A stretch of DNA of 12,683 nucleotides. Source: JABAAE01 sp036336715 (GTDB taxonomy: Bacteria; Planctomycetota; Planctomycetia; Pirellulales; Pirellulaceae). This document shows positions 8,566 through 12,683 of the stretch, piece after piece (the stretch's first letter is position 1; the number at the start of each line of letters is the position of its first letter). The notes beneath the pieces were generated by a model, which saw only the letters and a list, made by a program, of their open reading frames with translations, did not search any database and had not been told where the DNA came from. Both the position numbers and the translations under genes were made by a program. The stretch spans positions 1 to 12,683 of the forward strand of contig JAYZFP010000089.1 of the NCBI GenBank assembly GCA_036336715.1. Reading direction: 5' to 3'.

Positions 8566-8577
8566 TGCCTGCAGGCA
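8566..8577. repeat. 12-bp perfect palindrome between HDOD and DUF1648 genes
   Basis: TGCCTGCAGGCA is a perfect palindrome in the 275-base gap between the HDOD and DUF1648 genes. A related imperfect palindrome, CTGCC-TG-GGCAG, lies about 48 bases away at 8625-8636. Together they could be binding sites for a dimeric regulator, but no regulator can be named. The rest of the gap has short weak hairpins and no recognisable gene. Confidence 0.4.
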
Positions 8578-8688
8578 CGTAGTGTTTTGCACCTTAGTGG
8601 ATGCGGTGATGCCGCGATACAGGCCTGCCTGGGCAGAAGGGGGGGAGTTCAGCGGGAAAGCTGTCGGGTTCCCGAGATTCAAACGGGT

Positions 8689-9375
8689 CTAGAGTTTGCC
8701 GATTGTATCGGCAAGGAAAACTGCTGTGACAGGGTGAAATCCGTTTCGGTCAAACTTGGCTGGTTCCTTGTAGTAGTACACGGCTTCGATCACTTTTTCA
8801 GGAAGGCCCCAGAGGCTCAGAATGTAGCCACCCACCTCGGTGTGGGTCAGGCCAAAAACCTGTCTTTCAGCATCGACCAGGTTGATGCATTGATCACTCA
8901 CCTGATCGAGCACTTCCTGGTATCGCTCCGGCGCGTAGTAGATCATGATCATTTTGCCAACATTCGTCAAAAGTCCGCCCAGGAATGCCTGTTCCTGCAG
9001 TTCGATGTCTCCATGTCGAATTTGCGCAATTTCCTTGGCGTTGTAGGCCATCTCGACGGCTTGCTGCCCGAAGTTGGCGATCCGTCGTCCCATCGCATCA
9101 CCCTCGGCGAAGATCTCTGCCTCCAGTACCAGTTGTTTCAATAAATCCATGCCCAGCAGGGTGGCGGCTTTACCGGGATCATAGATAACCTGTCTGTCGC
9201 CGAAAAAGGAGGAGCTGACCAACTGAATCAGCTTGACACTCATTCCAACGTCATGGCAGATCAGGTTCCTGACCACACCGATATCGGGACTGCTTTTTTC
9301 CAGCTCCTCCAGCAACGCAGTGATGGATTCGATACTTCTGGGTACAAACGAAACGCAGGAAGCAAGCTCTTTCAC
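8689..9375 (-). CDS. HDOD domain protein, GTG start abutting the upstream receiver gene
   Basis: A 228-residue HDOD protein. HDOD is a helical, HD-related domain without the metal-binding HD pair, found in signalling proteins that act through protein contacts. Recognisable blocks are DVGMSVKLIQLVSSSFFG (about 42-59), ALLGMDLLKQLVL, FLGGLLTNVGKMIMIYYA and EVGGYILSLWGLPEKVIEAV. The frame upstream is closed only by the TAG of the receiver gene at 9378-9376, and the first possible start is the GTG at 9375, touching that stop. The next Met is near residue 44, inside the domain, so GTG is the only plausible start. Translation presumably depends on ribosomes ending the upstream gene. The protein ends in ADTIGKL, earlier than REC-HDOD proteins usually do as I recall them. 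The frame after its own TAG stays open to 8470, but that tail is not homologous-looking. It may equally be the 3' half of an interrupted REC-HDOD gene. Confidence 0.85.
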   Translation of the reverse strand: MKELASCVSFVPRSIESITALLEELEKSSPDIGVVRNLICHDVGMSVKLIQLVSSSFFGDRQVIYDPGKAATLLGMDLLKQLVLEAEIFAEGDAMGRRIANFGQQAVEMAYNAKEIAQIRHGDIELQEQAFLGGLLTNVGKMIMIYYAPERYQEVLDQVSDQCINLVDAERQVFGLTHTEVGGYILSLWGLPEKVIEAVYYYKEPAKFDRNGFHPVTAVFLADTIGKL

Positions 9376-9378
9376 CTA
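9373..9378 (-). other. In-frame TAG/GTG junction between receiver and HDOD
   Basis: Read on the minus strand, codons run GTA TCA GCC TAG GTG AAA GAG. The TAG at 9378-9376 ends the receiver protein, and the GTG at 9375-9373 begins the HDOD protein in the same frame. No clear Shine-Dalgarno sequence lies at the usual distance before the GTG. A single base change (for example TAG to CAG) would fuse both into one protein of 362 residues with the normal REC-HDOD order. Confidence 0.85.
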
Positions 9379-9777
9379 GGCTGATACGACTTTCTGTTTC
9401 CAGCCGATCAGCTCGTCAATCGATTGAGCCAGTTCATCCGGTGCACAAGGTTTGGTGAAATAACGGTGTGCCAGTTTGACACAACGAAGGATCTGCTCCC
9501 GATCTGCCTGACCTGAAAGCACCATCCGGATGGTATCGGGATGATGTTGGCGGATTTCCAGCAGCAATCTGGCTCCACCCATTTCAGGCATTCGCATGTC
9601 GCTAATCACGATGTCGACGCGTTTTTTTTCAAGCAATGCAAGTGCTTCGCGACCGGATTCCGCAAAGACCATCTCCCATTGGTCCCTTTTCAGATAAAGC
9701 GCCCTGCGGATCGCACTGAGTAAGCTCGATTCGTCATCGACAAAAAGGATGCGTGGTTTCGGTTCCTGGTTTTCCAT
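9376..9777 (-). CDS. Response regulator receiver protein (REC half of a REC-HDOD type regulator)
   Basis: A 133-residue receiver protein. It has the acidic pair at D14-D15 (LFVDDE), phospho-acceptor Asp60 (VISDMRMPEMGG), Ser88 (VLSGQ) and Lys109 (FTKP), so it should be phosphorylatable. The sequence style (ILFVDDESSLLSAIRRAL, FAESGREALALL, HHPDTIRMVLSGQADRE) is that of receivers that normally continue directly into an HDOD or HD-GYP domain in the same polypeptide. Here a TAG follows the receiver after a linker of about a dozen residues, and HDOD starts at the next codon. The ATG at 9777 has a good AAGGTG Shine-Dalgarno sequence. The upstream CBS gene ends 380 bases away, so this pair probably has its own promoter. 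No cognate kinase lies next to it. Confidence 0.92.
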   Translation of the reverse strand: MENQEPKPRILFVDDESSLLSAIRRALYLKRDQWEMVFAESGREALALLEKKRVDIVISDMRMPEMGGARLLLEIRQHHPDTIRMVLSGQADREQILRCVKLAHRYFTKPCAPDELAQSIDELIGWKQKVVSA

Positions 9778-9781
9778 GATT

Positions 9782-9787
9782 CACCTT
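9782..9787 (-). promoter_or_regulatory. Ribosome binding site of the receiver gene
   Basis: AAGGTG on the minus strand, four bases before the ATG at 9777, supports that start. The HDOD gene immediately downstream has no such site, which suggests translation of HDOD depends on the receiver gene. Confidence 0.6.
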
Positions 9788-10002
9788 TCCCCAACAAAAA
9801 GCCGGACGATTTGTCCCGGGTGGGCCCATTGCCGCCGACCATGTTTGACGGTTCTCGACACCTTGGAATAGCTTTCTCTTATCCATTGCAAGCGTATGCC
9901 GAAATTAGGTTGTAAGACGTCCAAAACCGTCGATTCAGGGGGTTGCGATGGATCCGGCAGCTTGCAATGACAACGGCCGCAAAACACAGCAGCCGCATAA
10001 CA

Positions 10003-10039
10003 CAACGGCGACCAGGCAGGATGCAACTGGTCGCCGTTG
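10003..10039. repeat. Perfect 13-bp inverted repeat (stem-loop)
   Basis: CAACGGCGACCAG (10003-10015) and its exact reverse complement CTGGTCGCCGTTG (10027-10039) are separated by 11 bases. It lies 119 bases downstream of the CBS gene and 226 bases upstream of the receiver ATG, both on the minus strand. The stem is GC-rich and would be very stable as RNA. Neither flank has a run of T, so it is not a typical Rho-independent terminator. It may be a terminator of another type, an RNA-stabilising hairpin or a protein-binding site. Confidence 0.75.
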
Positions 10040-10157
10040 GACTTGCGTTGACAGCAATTCAGGGTTGGAGTGGCTGTGGAATCTCCGTCCAACAACACAT
10101 TGCTATCGCTCGTTGATGAATCCTTTTTCGGCCTTACCGCCAGACTCTGCAACTTGG

Positions 10158-11078
10158 TTATTTCGGCTTTGAAACCTCGCAGTAGTTGGCCGACGTCTTG
10201 TAAAAATCTTCCAGCACGATCAGGGAGCACTGCAGGGCCACCGCCAGGTCGGACAATGAGACGACGCCGACCACCTGTTTGCCATCGACCACCGGCAGGC
10301 AGGAGATCCGTTTTCCAAGCAGTGTGGAAACAATCGTGTCGACGCTCGTGTTGAGTGTGACCGTCAACGGATCGGTTGTCATTCCATCCCCGGCTGTCTT
10401 GCAGCCTGGCTTGTTCAGATCGCGATCACTCAGGATTCCAGTGATTTCCTTTTTTTCCGGGTTGCCGACCAGCAGGTGATGGATCCCGTTGTATTTCATC
10501 ACGCGCTGTAACGTGTTATAGGGAACCGACTCTTCAATGATCAATGGCGAAGACGACATCAAATCGGAGGCATTGATTTTCGAGTCACGCACCATGATCG
10601 AGAGAATTTTGTCGATGATCTTTTCCCGCTTCTTGAAGATCGCCGGGGTAATTGCCTCGTGGTGCTTCAACAATTCCTTTTTGAATTGGCTGGTCGTCCT
10701 GTAGATGGGTTTTCTCTTCTGCCCGGCAATGGCCAGGTAGCTGAGTATGCATATCGAACAGAAGGCAAGGCTGGAGAGAAAATAGGAGGAGGTCAGGGTG
10801 TCCCAGATTGGGGTTTTCGAAGGCTTCAGCTTGAAATCCTGGTGAGTTGTTCGACTCTTTGGGATATTGCTGTCCGGTTTAAAGGTGACATTGTCCAGCG
10901 AAGTCTGAACCGTTTTTTCAAAATTGCCAAAGGCCCAGAAGACACAGCAACCCAGCATCAGCAGGATGATGACTGTTTCGGTAGTCGCCTGGCCCTTGCG
11001 AATGTTGCATCGCAAAGCTGTCGGTTGATGTAACGCAGATTTCTGATCGTTCACTGCAAATGCCCCAATTGCACCCAC
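10158..11078 (-). CDS. Membrane-anchored CBS-pair protein with pilin-like N-terminus
   Basis: A 306-residue protein. Residues 27-50 read RKGQATTETVIILLMLGCCV..., like the N-terminus of Flp/TadE or class III prepilins: a basic residue and Gly29 before Gln30, Glu34 at position +5 of the would-be mature protein, then a hydrophobic helix. A loop of about 45 residues leads to a second membrane segment (98-118). A charged helical region follows, then a CBS pair: CBS1 about 167-222 (DLMSSSPLIIEE...GIHHLLV...ITGILSDRDL) and CBS2 about 230-283 (GMTTDPLTVTLNTS...ISCLPVVDGKQVVGVVSLSDL). CBS pairs usually sense adenine nucleotides. The inferred topology puts the loop outside and CBS inside. The start is GTG 11078; GTG 11054 has a GGGG upstream and is an alternative. 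It follows the CheX-like gene by 21 bases, so the two are probably co-transcribed. Confidence 0.88.
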   Translation of the reverse strand: MGAIGAFAVNDQKSALHQPTALRCNIRKGQATTETVIILLMLGCCVFWAFGNFEKTVQTSLDNVTFKPDSNIPKSRTTHQDFKLKPSKTPIWDTLTSSYFLSSLAFCSICILSYLAIAGQKRKPIYRTTSQFKKELLKHHEAITPAIFKKREKIIDKILSIMVRDSKINASDLMSSSPLIIEESVPYNTLQRVMKYNGIHHLLVGNPEKKEITGILSDRDLNKPGCKTAGDGMTTDPLTVTLNTSVDTIVSTLLGKRISCLPVVDGKQVVGVVSLSDLAVALQCSLIVLEDFYKTSANYCEVSKPK

Positions 11079-11099
11079 TGATTTCTGCGAAAAATTAGC

Positions 11100-11654
11100 T
11101 TAGTGCGTTCTGATGTCGAATCCGTTTTGGTTGAAATAACCGTGATCCTGGAGCTGCAGCGGATTTCCGTTTTCCAACAGATCCAGAAAAAACGACATCT
11201 TTCCAGATCCATATTTGTCTACCGTTACCTCCAGCGGGAGGATGTTTGACATGGATTTCATCATTTCATTCAAACCGGGAGCTGCTTTGTCACCTGGAGT
11301 GTAGAAGTCACGCAAATACAAACAGGATGAATCAATTTTGATGAAAAGCCTGGATGCGATATTGAGTACCTCCCGAAGATTTTCCCCGGAATTTTCAGGC
11401 AGAACACCTGAATCGGCTGCGTTTTGGGCCTGCTTGATTGGAATCATGGCCAGTGCTGCACCCAGGAAGTTCGCCAGGCGGATATCGCAGATGCAGCCAG
11501 CACGTATTTGCCCCGTTGCCGATTCGTATACAGCCACTGCGGAAAGGGAATCGATCGAAAAGTCAGTACAGGTTTCAGCAGTAACATCATTTGCCAGCAG
11601 TCCCGTCAGCAGGATTTGCAACTTGTCAGGGTCAGGCATTTGATAACTTGACAT
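11100..11654 (-). CDS. CheX/CheC-like protein (candidate CheY-type phosphatase)
   Basis: A 184-residue soluble protein. It resembles, from memory, a group of small proteins of the CheC/CheX/FliY type. The middle (about 58-104) reads DIRLANFLGAALAMIP, then a helix with ENLREVLNIASRLF. The catalytic motif of CheC/CheX phosphatases is [DS]xxxExxN; here E95 and N98 supply ExxN, with E91 at the position of the usual D or S. A second half ends in a beta strand (KMSFFLDLL). The phosphatase assignment is an inference from this motif and from the CheY-like gene just upstream, whose stop is 89 bases from this start. The ATG at 11654 has AAGGAA upstream. The CBS gene follows after 21 bases. It could also be a non-catalytic CheX-fold protein. 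Confidence is high that it is a gene and moderate for the fold. Confidence 0.8.
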   Translation of the reverse strand: MSSYQMPDPDKLQILLTGLLANDVTAETCTDFSIDSLSAVAVYESATGQIRAGCICDIRLANFLGAALAMIPIKQAQNAADSGVLPENSGENLREVLNIASRLFIKIDSSCLYLRDFYTPGDKAAPGLNEMMKSMSNILPLEVTVDKYGSGKMSFFLDLLENGNPLQLQDHGYFNQNGFDIRTH

Positions 11655-11743
11655 CGGGATGGTTTTCCTTGGCCGGTCCTTGGGTCAATCGGTTTTCTAA
11701 AGTTGAAAGGCTGTTGAGGATCACCCGGCAAGGGCTGCTCTGA

Positions 11744-12103
11744 CTAGAGAATCGAACCCAGTTCCGTTTCAAACGAATAGGAGGTGAAAGGCTTGATAAT
11801 GAAGAAATCAGCGCCCGCGTTCATCGCCTTTTGCAGCGCATTCATGCTGCTCACCGCCGTAATGAACCCGAAGCGAAGGTCCAGAGAATCATTCCGCACG
11901 GCATTCAGCAATTCGAAACCGGTCATCAGGGGCATGTTCCAGTCTGCCAGAACCAGCCCCGGTTTTTCGGAAAGAATGCACGTCAAAGCCTGAAGACCGT
12001 CGTCGGCTTCGACGAAGGCGTGTCCTGAAAACCCGGCCTGTTTCAGGGTGCGAATGATGATCATTCTCATGGTCCGGCTGTCATCGGCCACCAGTATTTT
12101 CAT
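11744..12103 (-). CDS. CheY-like single-domain response regulator
   Basis: A 119-residue stand-alone receiver. It has the acidic pair D7-D8 (VADDSRTMR), phospho-acceptor Asp54 (LADWNMPLMTG), Thr82 (FITAVSS) and Lys104 (IIKPF), so all five functional residues of CheY are present. The DSRTMRMIIIRTLK and DWNMP wording is that of true CheY relatives rather than of transcription factors, and there is no output domain. The ATG at 12103 has a strong GAGGGGG ribosome binding site seven bases upstream. It is the first gene of the signalling run; the CheX-like gene follows 89 bases later and could dephosphorylate it. No CheA-type kinase is in the window, so the phosphate source is unknown. Upstream is a 415-base gap rich in inverted repeats that likely holds its promoter. 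Confidence 0.95.
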   Translation of the reverse strand: MKILVADDSRTMRMIIIRTLKQAGFSGHAFVEADDGLQALTCILSEKPGLVLADWNMPLMTGFELLNAVRNDSLDLRFGFITAVSSMNALQKAMNAGADFFIIKPFTSYSFETELGSIL

Positions 12104-12110
12104 CAGGATT

Positions 12111-12117
12111 CCCCCTC
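12111..12117 (-). promoter_or_regulatory. Strong ribosome binding site of the CheY-like gene
   Basis: GAGGGGG on the minus strand with a seven-base spacer to the ATG at 12103. It is the best Shine-Dalgarno match in the window and fixes that start. Confidence 0.65.
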
Positions 12118-12217
12118 GAAAAATTTGGAAAAAAGGCTTTTGCGTTCAGGCCGGGGGAGCAGCCTGATTCAAGGATTGGGTACGGATGGTGTACACAATC
12201 GACATGGATTGTTCGCA

Positions 12218-12245
12218 CAACCCTCTCTTTGGACAGAGAGGGTTG
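12218..12245 (+). terminator. Stem-loop resembling a Rho-independent terminator, plus orientation
   Basis: CAACCCTCTCT (12218-12228) and AGAGAGGGTTG (12235-12245) form a perfect 11-bp stem with a six-base loop. On the plus strand it is followed by AGTTTTCTCC, so it resembles a plus-strand terminator. No plus-strand gene lies upstream of it. On the minus strand, where transcripts from the DUF1501 and CheY-like genes run, the stem is followed by TGCGAACAAT, without a T run. It may serve an unseen small plus-strand RNA, or act as a hairpin in the CheY leader. Confidence 0.4.
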
Positions 12246-12471
12246 AGTTTTCTCCTCGCCAGTTGTTTTTGTCGGGTGTTTTGGTCGGGGCATTCCCCGA
12301 GAACGACGCCGAATACCGGGGCAGAAAATTTCCGGCTGTCCCGGAGTGGAAGCCACAATCGAATTCCACCCGCTATGTTCTCTAGCACGCTTTTGTTGGC
12401 TTGGCAAAGAAACAAAACAGGAAAAAAACCGCTTTTTGCAAATGACTTGCGGGTTCTGATGGAAATGAGGA

Positions 12472-12487
12472 AGGGTTTTTCAACCCT
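12472..12487 (-). terminator. Short hairpin downstream of the DUF1501 gene
   Basis: AGGGTT-TTTC-AACCCT lies 32 bases after the DUF1501 stop codon. The stem is only 6 bp, and on the minus strand it is followed by a moderately T/C-rich stretch (TCCTCATTTCC). It could be a weak terminator for the DUF1501 gene. Confidence 0.3.
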
Positions 12488-12518
12488 GCGTCTGTTGAAC
12501 CGACGACGGGTCAACCCC

Positions 12519-12683
12519 TCAGCTTACCGGTTCGAGTTCCACGATGGGGGAACCAAACGGAAGGATCGGCATCGGTCGCCCACTGAAGTCGGGGAAAGAA
12601 AGTTCGTAATTGATCCCAAGGTGTTTGTAGACTGATGCCCAAAGATCATTGGGAGTTAACGGTCGCTCGAGGGGTTCCTCTCC
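12519..12683 (-). CDS. DUF1501 family protein, C-terminal 54 residues
   Basis: Translation of the minus strand from the right edge gives 54 residues ending at a TGA at 12521-12519. It contains PLTPNDLWASVYKHLGINYE followed by LSFPDFSGRPMPILPFGSPI. This is the conserved C-terminus of DUF1501 proteins, which are exported (often Tat-dependent), related in fold to sulfatases and alkaline phosphatases, and greatly expanded in Planctomycetota. They are usually encoded beside a DUF1549/DUF1553 cytochrome-like protein, which would be expected to the right of this window. The N-terminus, any signal peptide and the catalytic core lie outside. Their substrate is unknown; a role in polysaccharide or sulfated-glycan use has been suggested for such loci. 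This is the best taxonomic marker in the window. Confidence 0.88.
   Translation of the reverse strand, partial: GEEPLERPLTPNDLWASVYKHLGINYELSFPDFSGRPMPILPFGSPIVELEPVS

Larger units (their letters stand above)
9778..10157. other. 380-base intergenic region with a hairpin, no gene seen
   Basis: This lies between the CBS gene (stop at 10158) and the receiver gene (ATG at 9777). Open frames across it on both strands (for example 10230-9781 minus) give Cys-, Pro- and Arg-rich translations with no family resemblance, so I see no gene. It contains the receiver's ribosome binding site and the strong inverted repeat at 10003-10039. It presumably also holds the receiver promoter, although no convincing -35/-10 pair was found. 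Confidence 0.6.
12104..12518. other. 415-base intergenic region with several inverted repeats, no gene seen
   Basis: This region separates the DUF1501 stop from the CheY-like ATG. Open frames crossing it on both strands give Arg/Pro-rich translations without recognisable domains, so no gene is called. It holds the CheY ribosome binding site (12111-12117) and ACAATC-N6-GATTGT (12195-12212), a possible operator. It also holds the strong stem-loop at 12218-12245, TCGGGG-CATT-CCCCGA (12285-12300) and AGGGTT-TTTC-AACCCT (12472-12487). The CGGGG at 12317-12321 could pair with the CCCCG at 12295-12299 instead of its nearer partner, so alternative folds are possible. Confidence 0.6.

Noticed and set aside
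8470..8688. Continuation of the HDOD frame past its TAG for about 72 codons, hinting at a second readthrough
   Set aside because: The extension (NPTAFPLNSPPSAQAG and onward) does not resemble the C-terminal tail of REC-HDOD proteins and runs through palindromic intergenic DNA. It is probably open by chance.
8689..9378. TAG as a sense codon (recoded amber) in this organism
   Set aside because: TAG also ends the DUF1648, CheY-like and HDOD genes at sensible positions, so it acts as an ordinary stop here. Local readthrough at 9376 remains possible.
9880..9900. Sigma-54-like promoter upstream of the receiver gene (GGCATACGCTTGC on the minus strand)
   Set aside because: The spacing between the GG and GC elements is one base short of the -24/-12 rule and the flanking bases match poorly.
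9781..10230. 149-codon minus-strand open frame across the gap between the CBS and REC genes
   Set aside because: It begins inside the CBS coding sequence in another frame. Its translation is Cys/Pro/Arg-rich without domain resemblance and ends at the REC ribosome binding site.
12146..12514. 122-codon minus-strand open frame between the DUF1501 and CheY-like genes
   Set aside because: The translation is Arg/Lys-rich with no recognisable domain, crosses three strong inverted repeats and lacks a good ribosome binding site.

Overview
The window looks like chromosomal DNA of a Planctomycetota bacterium. The clearest pointer is the gene fragment at the right edge, which encodes the C-terminus typical of the DUF1501 proteins abundant in that phylum. 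A CysN-CysC fusion, a large protein with two zinc ribbons and a membrane domain, and a DUF1648 protein with an NREYWL-type motif fit the same picture. This assignment rests on recognising families by eye, not on a search.

Layout. One gene lies on the plus strand: the 3' part of a bifunctional sulfate adenylyltransferase subunit 1 / adenylylsulfate kinase (1-1011). Every other gene is on the minus strand. Read right to left, these are: the DUF1501 3' end (12683-12519); a 415-base gap rich in inverted repeats; a CheY-like receiver (12103-11744); a CheX/CheC-like protein (11654-11100); a membrane protein with a pilin-like N-terminus and two CBS domains (11078-10158); a 380-base gap with a perfect 13-bp hairpin; a receiver protein (9777-9376) joined end to end, in the same frame, to an HDOD protein (9375-8689); a DUF1648 membrane protein (8413-7808); DUF2760 (7607-7071) and an Hsp70-like ATPase (7042-5255); an RstA/RstB-like two-component pair (5135-4437 and 4358-3021); and a zinc-ribbon membrane protein (2868-1054).

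How the genes may work together. The stretch from 12103 to 8689 is a run of signalling genes: two receivers, a candidate CheY phosphatase, a CBS sensor and an HDOD output domain, with no kinase of its own. It is the best candidate in the window for a little-described system. DUF2760 and Hsp70 form a known chaperone-like pair, here followed by a complete membrane kinase/regulator pair.

Most notable points. (1) REC and HDOD, normally fused in one known response-regulator family, are separated here by exactly one TAG codon in a continuous frame. (2) A CBS-domain protein begins with what looks like a Flp/class III prepilin signal. (3) The APS kinase domain has lost most of its substrate-binding lid. 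(4) Two intergenic regions contain strong perfect inverted repeats with no obvious gene to serve. No tRNA, rRNA, CRISPR array, insertion sequence or phage gene was seen.
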